From assembly GCA_029204225.1 (NCBI GenBank), contig CM055108.1, forward strand, positions 14,487,744 through 14,551,743: a stretch of DNA of 64,000 nt, in the 5' to 3' direction. The notes beneath the pieces are model-generated. The model did no database searches, had not been told where the DNA came from, and was given only the letters and a program-made list of their open reading frames with translations. Each line of letters begins with the position of its first letter. Positions within the stretch are counted from its first letter, which is position 1. A program made the position numbers and the translations under genes. This document shows, one piece after another, positions 1-11,322 of the stretch. This DNA is from Diphasiastrum complanatum. Lineage: Eukaryota; Streptophyta; Lycopodiopsida; Lycopodiales; Lycopodiaceae.

Positions 1-115
1 ATGAATGGAATCCTATGCTATTTGGCACGTGTGACAAGCCACATCATGACCATCTAACTATTTACAAGTCATATGACCAAAACTAGTCAAGCTAGAATTG
101 TGAATTTTTAACATT
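1..115. repeat. Perfect 115-bp inverted repeat, left arm
   Basis: Bases 1-115 are, base for base, the reverse complement of 63102-63216. The match runs off the left edge of the window and stops sharply at 115. Both arms lie in LTR-like, non-coding sequence, so the arms are most simply two copies of one retrotransposon family in opposite orientations. A CACGTG core lies inside the repeat. Confidence 0.9.
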
Positions 116-1050
116 CTGACCAAAATAAAGACTGAGCTATACCAGTCAAATCAATCTAATATTGATGGCGGTTTTTATAGTAGTGACAATGATGATGGGC
201 TATATTTGTGAAAAATACAGATCCTAAGTGGATCTAAACTCCAAGATCATTGGCTTGAATGCTTGCACTCCAAACTACATAAGCTAGGAATTGGCAACAC
301 ATTCTATGCTACCTAGAATGCAAAGAACTTGATCAAAAAGCATTTATCACAAATGGAAACTTCCATAAACATCAAGTGCGGCCCAAAATAGCATTATACA
401 GTCCATAATACATCAGCCTACCACTTTTGGAAAGCACCTAAGATCATACACACAAAGCTTGAACTCAATCACTACACAATGCCAACAATGGAAGGAGAAC
501 CCAATAGAAAAATCTCTCATTAAGCAAATGAATACAATGGATCTGCTCCAACCTGTTTCTCCACGGCCTACCTGCTATATATAGCTGAGAGAGATGACTC
601 TCTCTCCTCTCTCTAGACCCTCCTTACCTAAAATATGCCCTATATAGGTAAAATTGGCATATATGTCCAAAATACATGAAAATGGACTCATTTCGAAGGT
701 CTTGAAGTTTGACACTTCTTCATACTGAAAAAATACACTTACTAAAAATATCTAGACCTGTTTCACACGTGTGAAAAGTCAGATCCTAAACTATGTGCCA
801 TTTTTAGCAATTTTGGCCTAAAACTAGACAAGGAAATGTTGACAATTTTCACAATATTCACGACAATCAAAACATCATCGCAATTCACAAGATGGTGAGC
901 ACGCACTACGGTACATGAGTTCTATGTGCCAACTTGAACAATCGTCATCTCCTATGCAACGTTGCATACATAATAGCACTATCAATAATGTCACTCCTCA
1001 TACCAATTGTGGTTCATCATTACTATTGTTCAATGGACAATCAAACTTTT
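116..1050. other. Non-coding, LTR-like sequence
   Basis: No supported gene. The stretch contains the palindrome CACACGTGTG at 764-773, a CT-rich run near 590-615 and short ORFs without family features. The same palindrome recurs in other LTR-like segments of the window, so this is probably retrotransposon terminal sequence on the minus strand. Confidence 0.4.
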
Positions 1051-1715
1051 GGCTGATTCTGACGAATCCCCAAGATACTCGGACAGAGCAACTCAAGAGC
1101 ACCTCTCACCTTAGACTGAGGAGGTCTCTGAGAAGACGAGACTAACGAAGACTGAGAGCCGAGTATGAGAGCCGATAAATGCTAGTTAGCAATGACAAGC
1201 CAGAACTGTGTAAGCCTCATGGTGAATCCCGAAAGATGGAATGACCTTGTAGGAACTAGTCTAGGCTAAAGTAATAAATGCAAGTAGACCTCTCTTAAAG
1301 AAAGTAGAGTGAGCCACCTTTTGATGGTGACCTCTAGTGAAGAGCATTATTCCACTTGTAATTTGTGAAATTTGGGAATTCCACTAAGATGCCACCTAAG
1401 GAGTTCTCTTACTTATTTAAGAGACTCCCTCTTTGTGAAGAGGAGCTTTTGTAAGTTTATCAACTCCATGCTAAAATGAGAAGATCTTCCATGAGTTTTG
1501 ATGAAATCTTGAGCTCCTTGATCATTCTTGTTTCTTGAGTGATGCATTAATGATCTTGCCCTTCCATTCTCTTTGTGTGTGGTTGTGGACTTTAGAGTGG
1601 ATTAGTCTTCTCGCTTTCCTAGTTGTGGATTCGTTTTCATTTCTTGTATGTGGATTAATGTAGGAACCAGCATTCAAGTAAACTAAATAGGCTAGAAATG
1701 TGGTATAAATCTTGC
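1051..1715 (+). repeat. Direct repeat unit 1 (LTR-like)
   Basis: This segment is repeated in direct orientation at 1907-2572 with scattered substitutions and small indels. The start is sharp (ggctgattct at 1051 and 1907), so the repeat period is 856 bp. Each unit has a TTATTTAAG TATA-like box (near 1412 and 2272) followed by the same gagactc..ctctttgtgaagagg block. That fits tandem LTR copies or duplicated promoter-bearing repeats; no protein-coding domain lies between them. Confidence 0.7.
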
Positions 1716-1906
1716 GTATCCTCTAACATTCTAGTTCTTGATGTTTTTGGGATGTCCAAGAATCAAAAGATTGGCTGGTTTCTTGATTCTTGGACTTCTA
1801 AAATGCTGTAGATTAGTTCTTGTTTCAGCTTTGTGGATTAATCCAAGTGTAGCTCAGTTTTAATAACGTGTAGGATCTGATTCAGTTCATTTTTAGAGTA
1901 GGTGTT

Positions 1907-2572
1907 GGCTGATTCTAACGAATCCCCAAGATACTCGGACAGAGCAACTCAAGAGCACCTCTCACCTTAGACCGAGGAGGTCTCTAAGAAGATGAGACTA
2001 ACGAAGACTGAGAGACGAGTATGAGAGCCGAGGAATACTAGTTAGTAATGACAAGCCAGAACTGTGTAAGCCTCATGGTGAATCCCGGAAGATGTAATGA
2101 CCATGTAGGAACTAGTATTTCTAGGCAAATGTAATAAATGCAAGTAGACCCCTCTTAAAGAAAGTAGAGTGAGCCACCTTTTGATGGTGACCTCTAGTGG
2201 AGAGTATTATTCCACTTTTAATTTGTGAAATGTGAAAATTCCACTAGGATGCCACCTAAGGAGCTCTCTTGCTTATTTAAGAGACTCTCTCTTTGTGAAG
2301 AGGAGCTTTTTGCATTGTATCTACTCCATGCTTAATAAGAAGATTTTCCATGAGTTTGATGCTACACTAAGCTCCTTGATCATGATGGTTTTCTTAAGTG
2401 ATGCCCCTATGATCATGCCCTTCCATTCATATTGTGTGTGGTTGTGGACTTGGAGTGGATTAGTTTTCATGCTTTCCTAGTTGTGGATTAGATTTCCTTT
2501 CTGTTTGGTGGATTAGTGTAGGTTGCAAGCATCCAAGAGATTTGTAGCCAATAATGTGGTATAGATCTTGCA
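1907..2572 (+). repeat. Direct repeat unit 2 (LTR-like)
   Basis: Second copy of the segment at 1051-1715. Similarity fades after the shared tgtggtata..atcttgc block. Small differences such as gctgattcta/gctgattctg and missing short blocks show the two copies have diverged for some time. Confidence 0.7.
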
Positions 2573-3688
2573 AAATCATTTACGTTTTGGCTTGTAGAAG
2601 TGTTTTCTTGTTTTTAATATGACATGAGACAAGCTAGAGTAATATTTCGGTTGTTCAAGTAGATTAGCTTTTTGAATTTGGTTACAACCCTTAGGATCTT
2701 AAAAATCGAGCAACTGTGCTTCATGGCAAATCTGAGTTTGTTCACCATGGCTTGCCTTATAATATAATTAGTTGACCCATTGGAAAGTGCTCATATATAA
2801 ACAACAAAGTGTCAAGACCCTGCAATCATCCTCTGACAGGCTGGATGATTATACTACAACGCTTGTATCTGTAGACATGCAAATCTGAATGTGTGTGTGC
2901 AGGTTCAGACCCGTCATCAGATCTGTGTGTGTCTGAAAAGGAAAGTGAAGTTAGTTTTACATTCTTCTAAGGCTCAGGAGCTAGGTTGCATAGCAGCGCA
3001 TCTGAGGATGAGGAAAATCTATAAACATTTGGCCCTGTTGCCATTGTTGTTTCACTTGTCATAATAGACATTGTTTCTGTTTTTCTGTTTGCTTAATCAT
3101 CTTGCAAAACCTTTTGAGAACAGTTTCCTATTTCTTTTGAACATTTTAATGAACCATCGTTTGCTCTGGTCTAATCTGTTTTGCATCAACAATCTTCACA
3201 AGTTCAGTTTCTGAAATTCATTTGAAAAGTTTCAAGAAAATTAAGAACACAAAGACACTCAAGATTTCTTGCATTTGAGTTCTTTTTTGACTGGTAGCTG
3301 TTTCTATACTTTCACTTACTTTTCATCTACCATCTATCAGGTTCTTGCATGATTTGCTTCTATTTCACTTTTTCATGTTTCTATCTCTTGCATATTTCTG
3401 ACTGTCAGCTTAAATACAGCTAACAAACCTCATGAATATGTCAAGAACCAGTGAAACCTGAAAATTTTTAAACAGCTAGTGCCGATCAATTGTCACACAC
3501 ATTCCGGTGATCATCGTTACCATAGCACAACACACACGACCTTAAAAGGTCCAAAATCATGACATTGCTCGTATTTTAAAACCATGCTTATAAGACATTT
3601 TGATTAAATTGCGGCAATTTGCGAAAATAATTTTTGATAAAGACTGACAACAATAAACACTTGGTTTTATGTAAGCGAATGAGGATCT
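2573..3688. other. No gene seen
   Basis: AT-rich sequence with no open frame of coding character, no tRNA-like fold and no repeat boundary that I could recognise. Confidence 0.5.
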
Positions 3689-3816
3689 ATGCTTTTCCAA
3701 GTGCCGATCAACACGACCTACACACACCATCCACACGTCTTGCATACATCCTTAGATCCTTCTACATCCTCCTCTACCCATAGCTTACCCATCGTCTCCA
3801 CCTCCCTCTATCACCA

Positions 3817-4230
3817 TCTCAACCGAGGGCCTTCTCTCACATCTCAACTGGAGCTCCTTCTCAAATCTCAACCGGAGCCCCTTCTCAAATCTCAACCAGA
3901 GCCTCTAGCTGAAATCTCAACCGGAGCCTCGTTGAAATCTCAACCGGAGTCTCATCTGAAATCTCTTCTGAAATCTTGATCGGAGCCTCTTCTGAAATCT
4001 CGACCGGAGCCTCTGCTAAAATCTCAACCGGAGCCTCTGTTGAAATCTTGACCGAAGCGTTTGTTGAAATTTTGACCGAAGCATCGCATCAGATCTCGAC
4101 CAAAGCGTTCGCGTCAGATCTCAACCGAAGGTTCTGGTTCAGATCTAGACCGAAGGATTCGATCAGATCTCAACCGAGGCAATTAGGTCAATTCTCAACC
4201 GAAGCACTTAACTCTCATTTCAACCGGACC
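3817..4230 (+). repeat. Degenerate 27-bp minisatellite
   Basis: About fifteen imperfect units of the type 'aaatctcaaccggagcctcttctg', mostly 24-27 bp, drifting from CCGGAGCC in the first half to CCGAAGC or CCGAAGG in the second. Because the unit is close to 27 bp, one frame stays open through much of it and reads as a Leu-Lys-Ser-Gln-Pro-Glu-Pro repeat, switching frame near 3976. I see no start context or flanking domain, so I treat it as a satellite-like array rather than a gene. Confidence 0.75.
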
Positions 4231-4710
4231 GGATCAAGACCAAAACACACAACTTTCAAACGAGACCTCTGATTGCCATTTCGACCAAAGCACCATCTTC
4301 CCAATGCCTTAGAGTATGAAAAAAATAAAATAGAACCCAGACCATTAGAAAGCCCTTTTCATAGTGAGTCTCTCCTTGACTTTCTTAAAAATCCCTAAAA
4401 AATCCTAAAATACCAAAAATACCAAAAACTCATACCCAATACAAAAAAGACACAATCGTACCCAATGGACCAGCATACAGATCCTAGAATCCCAGGAGAT
4501 TATCCATACGAGGTGAAGCCCCCTACAACTGAACAAATCAGATGTCATAGGTTCTACTGAATGCGGGCCCAAATACATGGATCATCCACAAACCCATTCG
4601 AGGAACAAGAATCTGATAGAGCCAAGTCTTCATGAGAACGAGCCCATTCTTATGGTGTTGAACCCTCTTAGGCTAGAACCAACCTTAATGGTGCTTATGC
4701 CAGTCATGGA
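4231..4710. other. No gene seen
   Basis: Sequence between the minisatellite and the gag remnant. It probably belongs to the 5' part of the same decayed Gypsy element, but no primer-binding site or LTR edge can be fixed. Confidence 0.4.
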
Positions 4711-5645
4711 GCTCATCTTGAGAGACGTACACCCAAGTTAGATCTACTCAAGTTTGATGGTAGTTTGGATCCTCAAAGATTTTTGCAAATCTTTCAGAAT
4801 GCATGTGATGTGTATGAGAAACATCTCCTGACGCTATGGTCCAACTGTTTTCCATGACCATGATCGCTAAAGCACATGACTGGTTTTTTAACCTAGATCG
4901 TGAAGATAAGACAGATTGGTCAATTTTGAAAGAGTCATTTATCAAAAGTTTTAAGCCCTTTCACTTGATCAAGAGCCCTTTTATCAAATTGAGTAACATC
5001 AAAATGACAAAAGATGAACATGTACGAGACTATATCGAATATGAGCCTCAAATTAGCTATGTCTGATGCCATCAAGGAGGAAGATGAGCACCCCGTGCTC
5101 CTATCCATGAGTCGAAGCCGATCGAAGACACTCGAGATTAGCTTTGGAAATCCCAGTTGGAGTTGCTTAATAAGCAACATCAACTACAAATGGAGAAACT
5201 CACCAATGAGTTTCAAACTACCCTAAAGTCTATCCAAAGCAGTATGCCTAGTCAGCCAAACCCTATACAGGTACCTTATTAGATGAAAACCAATCTGGTG
5301 CCCACACTGCCGGGCTACACATCTTGCTGATGCTTGTCCTTCATATCAGCCTATCCAAGCACATACAATCCAACAATATGGACATTCCTTGACTTATCAT
5401 AAATGTCCATCTGAAAGTCCAGGACCGTTAGCCATACAAGATGGCTATGCCTTTATACAAGGGCCATCGAACAACAGATGTTTCATTCGTGGTGAAATCG
5501 ACCACTTCATGGTTGATTGTCTAGTCAAGACCAGGTACCACGCTGAATGTCTCGACTGTGTTAGAAAACATAGTTTCAAAGACTGTCCAAAACAACCCAA
5601 CAAGATCCTACCTGCTCGACACGTTAGTTATGACTCCCAATAGGA
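4711..5645 (+). pseudogene. Gypsy-type gag remnant with zinc-knuckle region
   Basis: Three pieces in different frames make up a decayed retrotransposon Gag. Bases 4711-4850 read PKLDLLKFDGSLDPQRFLQI, the start of a Ty3/Gypsy retrotrans_gag domain. After a frameshift, 4836-5066 reads AHDWFFNLDREDKTDW..FIKSF, the conserved middle of that domain, with W and F residues where the family has them. Bases 5470-5610 encode a Cys/His-rich segment (RCF.RGEIDHFMVDC, then HAECLDCVRKHSFKDC) resembling paired CCHC knuckles with one Cys replaced by Arg. Frameshifts and stops separate the pieces. Gag would bind RNA and assemble the particle in the cytoplasm; this copy cannot. No protease, RT or integrase of the same element is recognisable downstream. 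Confidence 0.65.
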
Positions 5646-7636
5646 TCATCATGACAATACAACACGAGCACTATAGCACCCACCCGCTCAACCTACTGCT
5701 CACTGGAGAAGTTTCTTGCAAACTTCTACATTACCACGCAATTCACCAGTTCCATACTACAAAAAGATACTAATATGACATGAGTCCTTGTAGGAAGAAA
5801 GCAAAACCAATATTCTGTCATCTGCTACAATGTCCAACCAAGAGCAACCTCCCAAAGAATTGACAGTTTTTTGTCCCCTTCTGCAACCTCAAATCTATTT
5901 GTTTTTCCACATGCTGATAAGATTTCCAATGTACCAATACACAATCAATCTACGAATCAAAAATCTAGATAGAGATTTGGTTCTGAATCTCTTGTTCAGA
6001 GGGGTCCTCAAGACATGATGGTACCTCAACCATAACTACATCTCAAGCTATATCTTACAACATCTACTATCAACGATGGTAGATTCAGTGTCACTATTCC
6101 TGGCTTGTTTTTGAGTTCTTTCATTACTCTAAAACATCAATAGAAACATGAAATTGTCCAGGTGAATTATACATGTTGATGAATGATTTTTTGTTTGACA
6201 AGTGCTCTATGGCTTTCACTCTATGTAACATTGGTATCTTCCTTGTTTATTTTTTGTCATTTTTTGATTTGGTAATTTCTTCTAATTGCATATCTTTTTC
6301 TACATTTGTTTTTAGTTCATCAAGGATAGCCATTGAACAACAGACATCATGTAGCGTATCTCAAGAATAACTTGTCATTCCTCTATCAATCTTCGAATCA
6401 ACTTATACAGAGTTTCAAATTTTTGAGCATATTCCAAATCTGCGAAGTACAAATCACGTCAGAGTTGATTCTTACATCTCATTGCCATATTAATCTTCAA
6501 ATCAACTACAACAAGATCGAAACAAATTTAGTTAAAATCTGTTCAATATTTAGTCCAGTCGCATGTTCAACATGTCTCAACTACGTGTTCCATATGCTGA
6601 TCCAATCTTGAGCATGAACAGTTTCCAGCAACAACATCCCCACCAACAGCTTTGGGGGGGGGAGAGAGAGAGAGAGAGTGGATCTGCTTGGATCCACTGG
6701 AGCAGTTACACTGTCAGCAACAACACCAACAAGATCGACAGCCAAGGTCACAAACCCAAAGTCGACAACGACAAGGCTAAGAAGATAGATGGGCAATCCA
6801 AAGCGACTCGATCAGAAGAAGTATCCCAATCACGACGAAGATCCTTCAGAAAAGAGAAACACAAGCATTGGGAAATCAGTCTCCTTCTTCAACCGGCCTC
6901 TTGCCATACTTCTGCGCCCATTCTCATACCTATCATCCACACCATCTACCGATGTCACCACCTTCGACCTACCTTCCATCTGTCTATTTATTATCAGTTC
7001 ACTGTTCTTCTAAGAACTCCCCAGTTTTTTATAGTCTTACCGAAGCAGTTGATAGATCATTGCAAGTGTCTTGCGGAGACTAACTACCACCTACAATGGT
7101 TGATCAGCCAAATGAAGATCTAAGAAACAGGTGAACTAGCTAGAAGACATAAGAAATTAAGCAAAGAAACTGAGGAGGAAAGGACAAAACTTAAGCAATA
7201 GTTGAGCCAGATCAACCTTGATCAAAAGAAACTCTCTGGAGCAATGATAGTTGAATCCCCTCCTATGAAGCCCAAAGAGATCCAAAAGTAACGGATCAAA
7301 AGAAAGAGCTGTAGAAAAAGAAAGATGAAGACAACCGTGAACTAGCAAATAAAGTGAGCTCCTCACCCAACAAGTGGTGGTCAAAGCTCGACATTGCAAG
7401 GGTCCAAGGTTGCAACTGTAGAACTATCAGTTCCTTCACCCTGTCACCAAGCCTTCATCATGTTTTCTTACCGTTACCAAACCGTCCATCCAAATCTGTT
7501 CCTACCAACAATTTTTTGATGTTGAGTCCATCCCTTTGAGACTGATAATCGAAATTTATGCAACCTGCAGATCAAAGGTTTTTCTTAAGATTGGAAATTT
7601 GACTAAGCAAAGAACTGTGGAAATAAACTAAATCGA
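5646..7636. other. Decayed element interior, no clear domain
   Basis: Short open stretches only. A (GA)n tract lies near 6655-6680. Bases 7165-7290 read as a charged, coiled-coil-like peptide (TEEERTKLKQ, then LSQINLDQKKLSGAM) interrupted by TAG at 7199. I could not assign any of this to a family. Confidence 0.35.
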
Positions 7637-7854
7637 AACCTCCCGTCATCGCGGGAGGTTCTGAGCTCCCCATCTTCAATTTTTTCAGTTCGTGATTTTC
7701 CTTTAGCTGAGTTTAAATAAACTAAATCAGAACCTCCCGCCGCGGCGGGAGGTTCTGAGTTCACATATATATAAGTATATCTATATAACTATATAAATAC
7801 AAATATATACATACACAATTAAAAAATGAAAACCTCCCACCGAGGCGAGAGGTA
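7637..7854. repeat. Left cluster of GC-rich palindromes
   Basis: Three copies of a palindrome with half-site AACCTCCCGCCG stand in AT-rich DNA: 7637-7660 (imperfect centre), 7727-7758 (a perfect 32-bp palindrome including flanking TCAG/CTGA) and 7831-7854 (decayed). The first two are preceded by the same aaataaactaaatc string, so the repeat unit is about 94 bp, larger than the palindrome. The same palindrome recurs at 16484-16507, 16730-16753 and, in split form, at 17.05-17.35 kb, bracketing the gene cluster between them. It could form a strong hairpin. Confidence 0.85.
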
Positions 7855-7923
7855 CTCGAACTCAAGAACTTCCTTGGCTCTTTCTCCCTCATGCATGAAT
7901 GGATTCCAATGCTGCTTGCCTTT

Positions 7924-8190
7924 CTATTCGCAGAACTCAGTTTCGGGCTTTGAAATCTTGAGACCTATGACAATGTCTTTTTTGCTCATGTCGTACAAGC
8001 TCCACATGTTCAAATGATACATTCTCCTATGCCAGAGTTGATCTTCATTTTCTGAAGCATTTAATACGCTTTCAGAGTTGCTGATCATTTTAGCCTGGTA
8101 GATTTTTCCTTCTCTACATCCGACCGTCAACAACTTATTTGTCGTCTTCTCGATCATACAACAAGTGTTGCCGTCGAACAAAACTCAAAT
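7924..8190 (-). pseudogene. Copia pol fragment (GAG pre-integrase region)
   Basis: The minus strand reads DQLWHRRMYHLNMWSLYDMS..IVIGLKISKPETEFCE. This is the GAG pre-integrase segment of Ty1/Copia polyproteins, which normally starts LWHxRLGH and leads to a Cys-x2-Cys zinc site. The final Cys of the fragment is where that zinc site would begin, and the similarity stops there. About 85 residues remain, with no protease or integrase attached. It lies between the left palindromes and the plus-strand gene cluster. Confidence 0.75.
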
Positions 8191-8257
8191 GCCTAGATCT
8201 GCCATCATGGAGACAAATAGCAGATCTTTTTTGAGTGATCTATATTTGAATATATAT

Positions 8258-8259
<2 letters not shown>

Positions 8260-8314
<55 letters not shown>
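8260..8314. repeat. (TA)n microsatellite
   Basis: Uninterrupted AT dinucleotides of about 55 bp. Apparent Tyr-Ile reading frames across it are an artefact. Confidence 0.95.
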
Positions 8315-8317
<3 letters not shown>

Positions 8318-8393
8318 AGGCCCTCAATCTTACTTTGCATGAAAACTTTTTATACATTCTATTTGACTTATAATTTGAACTGTATTTTCTGTA

Positions 8394-9640
8394 GGCTTTC
8401 TACACCGCAGATCAAACCGTTTTCAGGCCCTCCGAGAATGCCTCTCCATTATATCTTACCAGAGGTTGGAAGATACTTCATAAACCAAGCTCAAGTGGAC
8501 CTCATGTGAAAGCCTCTATGGTAATATCTAGTAAATCAATTGGCAATCCTGAATTTTCCATGGATAATGTTGAAAGTCTTGGCGTAATTCGTGGTATCTA
8601 CCTTCAAGACGAATTTACTTTCGACACAGCTGAGTTTATGACTCGTGGCCAAGATGGTTCTCAGCGTCATGTTATTTTGTCTTGTGTGGACACTACGCAT
8701 TCTACTGCTGAGCCACCAACTCGTGACTCAAATGAGTTTATTCTTAACTACAAGGGTTCTCTCTTTAATGGATTGATGGCCCTATGTAGCAAACATAAGC
8801 TATTGATGGAAGCTGAGGGAATAGAAAGTGTTTTTTTTTTGTTGCAATTATTGGATCTGCTGCAACTTCTATGATCGAAGATGTAACAAGAATGAAAATT
8901 GTTCCATGTATAGAAACAAATCCCTCTCCTAAAGAATCTGAAAAAAAAGCCTTGAAAAGAAGGAGAAAAGTAACCACTTCAGAACCTACAAAAGAAAGTC
9001 GTGAGGTTCAAATTGGAAGAGAGACTGCAAAAGCTGTTAGGACCGTCGGGAAAAGACCTTTGGAGCCGAGAGTCGATCGATCGGGAATGCAATCCGGCTC
9101 TTATTGCAATGTATCAGACGATGGCGGGTGTACTGTCGAGGCAGAGCAAATCCCTGATTTTGAGAGTGATGCAAATGTCAATCTAGATAATTTTGTAATT
9201 GATGACATCGGGTACATATGGGGTGAAAATACAATGTATCATATAGAAAGCACAAACATCCAGCATGCATCACTTTTCATGAACCAACGAGCTTTGGATC
9301 ACTCATTTGCTGATAAGTTGTTTGCTGATTTGAGCAAGCCCAATATTCCACCACTTGCATCAATCAACGTCACTTTAAGGCCAATTTCATTTAAGAAAGG
9401 TGATGAGGAAGAAATTATTTTTGAAGGCCCCATTATGTTTGAAAAGATGTATTGCGAAAACATGTGTGTTGACAGATAAGAGAATGAGCAGGTCTACACA
9501 AACACTTACCCAAAGGAGGTGGATCTCAATCCTGGATCCATATTGGATAGATTGTTTAGAAATCACTTTTTGTCTTATTGTATTTTTGAGCCTATCGGTT
9601 ATACATGTAATGAATTGGCAAAGGTTGCATAAATCAAATT
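8394..9640 (+). pseudogene. Unknown multi-exon gene, N-terminal part
   Basis: A plausible splice acceptor (tattttctgtag) precedes 8394. From there an open frame runs to 8874 (SLGVIRGIYLQDEFTFDTAEF..ILSCVDTTHST). It is interrupted by a 10-T run at 8831-8840 and continues in another frame to 9476, with a Lys/Arg-rich patch near 8940-8975 that could be a nuclear signal. A TAA at 9477 interrupts the same frame, and coding character continues to about 9630. I do not recognise the family. It lies directly upstream of, and in the same direction as, the ParB/methyltransferase-like part and may be the N-terminus of the same protein. The poly-T slip and the TAA indicate a decayed copy, although the T run could also be a base-calling error. 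Confidence 0.5.
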
Positions 9641-10147
9641 AGGATACATCCTCGGATATTTGATGCCACTTTTAGGTTTGCGCATGCCAAGATATGTATA
9701 TTTAAGAATGCATCTCGTTACATTCTTCAATCAGATAGACTCAATCACGAACCAGAAGAGAAAAGAAAAAAGAGCAGTCTGGAAGAAATCATGGAGCATG
9801 CACGTGATGTATGGATCTCATTGAGTCGACCACGCTTTGTTAAAGGAGTGAAGCTAAATCCTAAGCAACTGAAACAGATGAGAGCATTTTATCTCAGTTT
9901 GCGCGATGTCCCTTGCAGTAGTAATGTTGGATCTTTGTCAAGACAACACACAATTACATCTTTGTATGAGAAATTTGAGGAGTACACAATAATAATCTTT
10001 CGTTCAGACAAAACATTCAATAATTATATGCAAGTCATAAAATTGTATGTAAATGATCAAATTTGCTACGACGAATCTGCATTGGGATCGAGGAAGACAA
10101 AAAATAAAAAGACTAATTGTATAAAAACTATATTTTGTTTTTTGTAA
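9641..10147 (+). pseudogene. Unknown gene, continuation exon
   Basis: Coding character resumes near 9656 in a third frame and runs to the stop at 10145-10147. It reads FDATFRFAHAKICIFKNAS, then RPRFVKGVKLNPKQLKQMR. It is rich in Lys, Arg and Tyr with no transmembrane segment. The change of frame from the upstream piece may be a lost intron boundary near 9640 or a frameshift. No family is recognised. The AT-rich 10148-10500 that follows has intron-like composition. Confidence 0.4.
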
Positions 10148-10500
10148 TGTGTTTTTTATTTGTATGAGAGTTTACGAACTCAGTTTGGCAAAAATGTGAA
10201 TGATATTAGTACTTAAGCAAATAATTTCAATAACTAAGTTTTAATGATGAACCGAGTTCACAAAAATTTATTTTTAAATCAAAAATCATTTGGACATTGA
10301 TGATGTTAGTTTTATCAAGATTATAGATGCTTATTACTTTTGAAAATAATATTCAAAAAAGAAATTGCTAGATGACAAACCAAGTATGCCAATTGTATTC
10401 TTTTATTGTCTTGTATAGTAACTAAATGTTAACCAAGTTCGACAAGAACTAGAATCTGAGCTCTTATTAAATTGTACATTGTTTACTTTATGTTAAACAG

Positions 10501-11322
10501 ATGGAATCAATGATTGAAAAGCTTTACCACAACAAAAACCAAACTCAAGAAATGGTCTCTTATGAGCTCCCAAATATTGAAGCTCACTATGATCATTGCG
10601 TAACCTCAGACACAGACAAGTGGTGCATTGACACAAATGGGCCTAACGGAGAAAGGGGTGATATTTTTTTACATATTAATCTCCAAGAAAAAGGGTGGAG
10701 AAATGCAGGAGTGGTTCTTGATATGCAAGAATTCATGTCCAAAGAAGCGGTGCCCACTTTCATGGTATTAGTTGAAAGTGCTTCATTGAGCGCATTTATA
10801 AAATTTGAACTTCAATTCAATGCTTTTGATCTCTCCAAGATGAATCCTAGTATGATCGGAGAAGAAGGATCAATGAAAAAATTGGATCGGGAATTGCCAT
10901 CTTATGCAGATTTGCAGTCTACTAATTTGACCTCAATACAAGAAATCATTGATGGCTTTCACATTGTAAGGAGCGCTCAATTGGCACGTGGTTGCATTCC
11001 ACAATCACGGGCTTTGAAAATCGTGATTGATTCATTTTTAAGAAGTAATGAATTATCTACAGTATGTGATATGAAAGTGTTTGAAAGACAAGTCAAAGTG
11101 TCCAAAAAGATGGTTTTGTCATATGTTGGCAAAAAGACACAAGCAACAACTGCAATCTCAATAGAAAAAAGGCCTTCAGATTTGCACAAGGATTTGAAAT
11201 CAAAGGATAAAAGTAAGGTGAAGAGTCATATCGAGCTAGAAAATTCCAAAAAAAGAAGCAAAACGGACAACTCTACAAAAGAAGGGAGGGTATCACAAAT
11301 AAGGAGAAAAGACAAGTTTTAG
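10501..11322 (+). CDS. Unknown gene, 273-codon open exon
   Basis: Open reading from 10501 (ATG right after an AG) to a TAG at 11320. It encodes an acidic N-terminal half, an EIIDGFHIVRSAQLARGCIPQSRAL segment near residues 143-168, and a Lys-rich tail from about residue 215 that looks like a nuclear-localisation region. A 1-base slip near 11270 would carry the frame into the downstream exon, where another frame is open from about 11275. I do not recognise the fold. It sits in the middle of the 8.4-15.7 kb cluster, same strand, and is likely part of one long transcript with the ParB/methyltransferase-like region. Confidence 0.5.
   Translation: MESMIEKLYHNKNQTQEMVSYELPNIEAHYDHCVTSDTDKWCIDTNGPNGERGDIFLHINLQEKGWRNAGVVLDMQEFMSKEAVPTFMVLVESASLSAFIKFELQFNAFDLSKMNPSMIGEEGSMKKLDRELPSYADLQSTNLTSIQEIIDGFHIVRSAQLARGCIPQSRALKIVIDSFLRSNELSTVCDMKVFERQVKVSKKMVLSYVGKKTQATTAISIEKRPSDLHKDLKSKDKSKVKSHIELENSKKRSKTDNSTKEGRVSQIRRKDKF

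Noticed and set aside
3689-4272. Repeat protein with a Leu-Lys-Ser-Gln-Pro-Glu-Pro unit
   Set aside because: The frame is open only because the minisatellite unit is near 27 bp; it changes frame inside the array and has no flanking domain.
8165-8509. ORF with a Tyr-Ile repeat
   Set aside because: It is mostly the (TA)n tract; the coding-looking end belongs to the exon starting at 8394.
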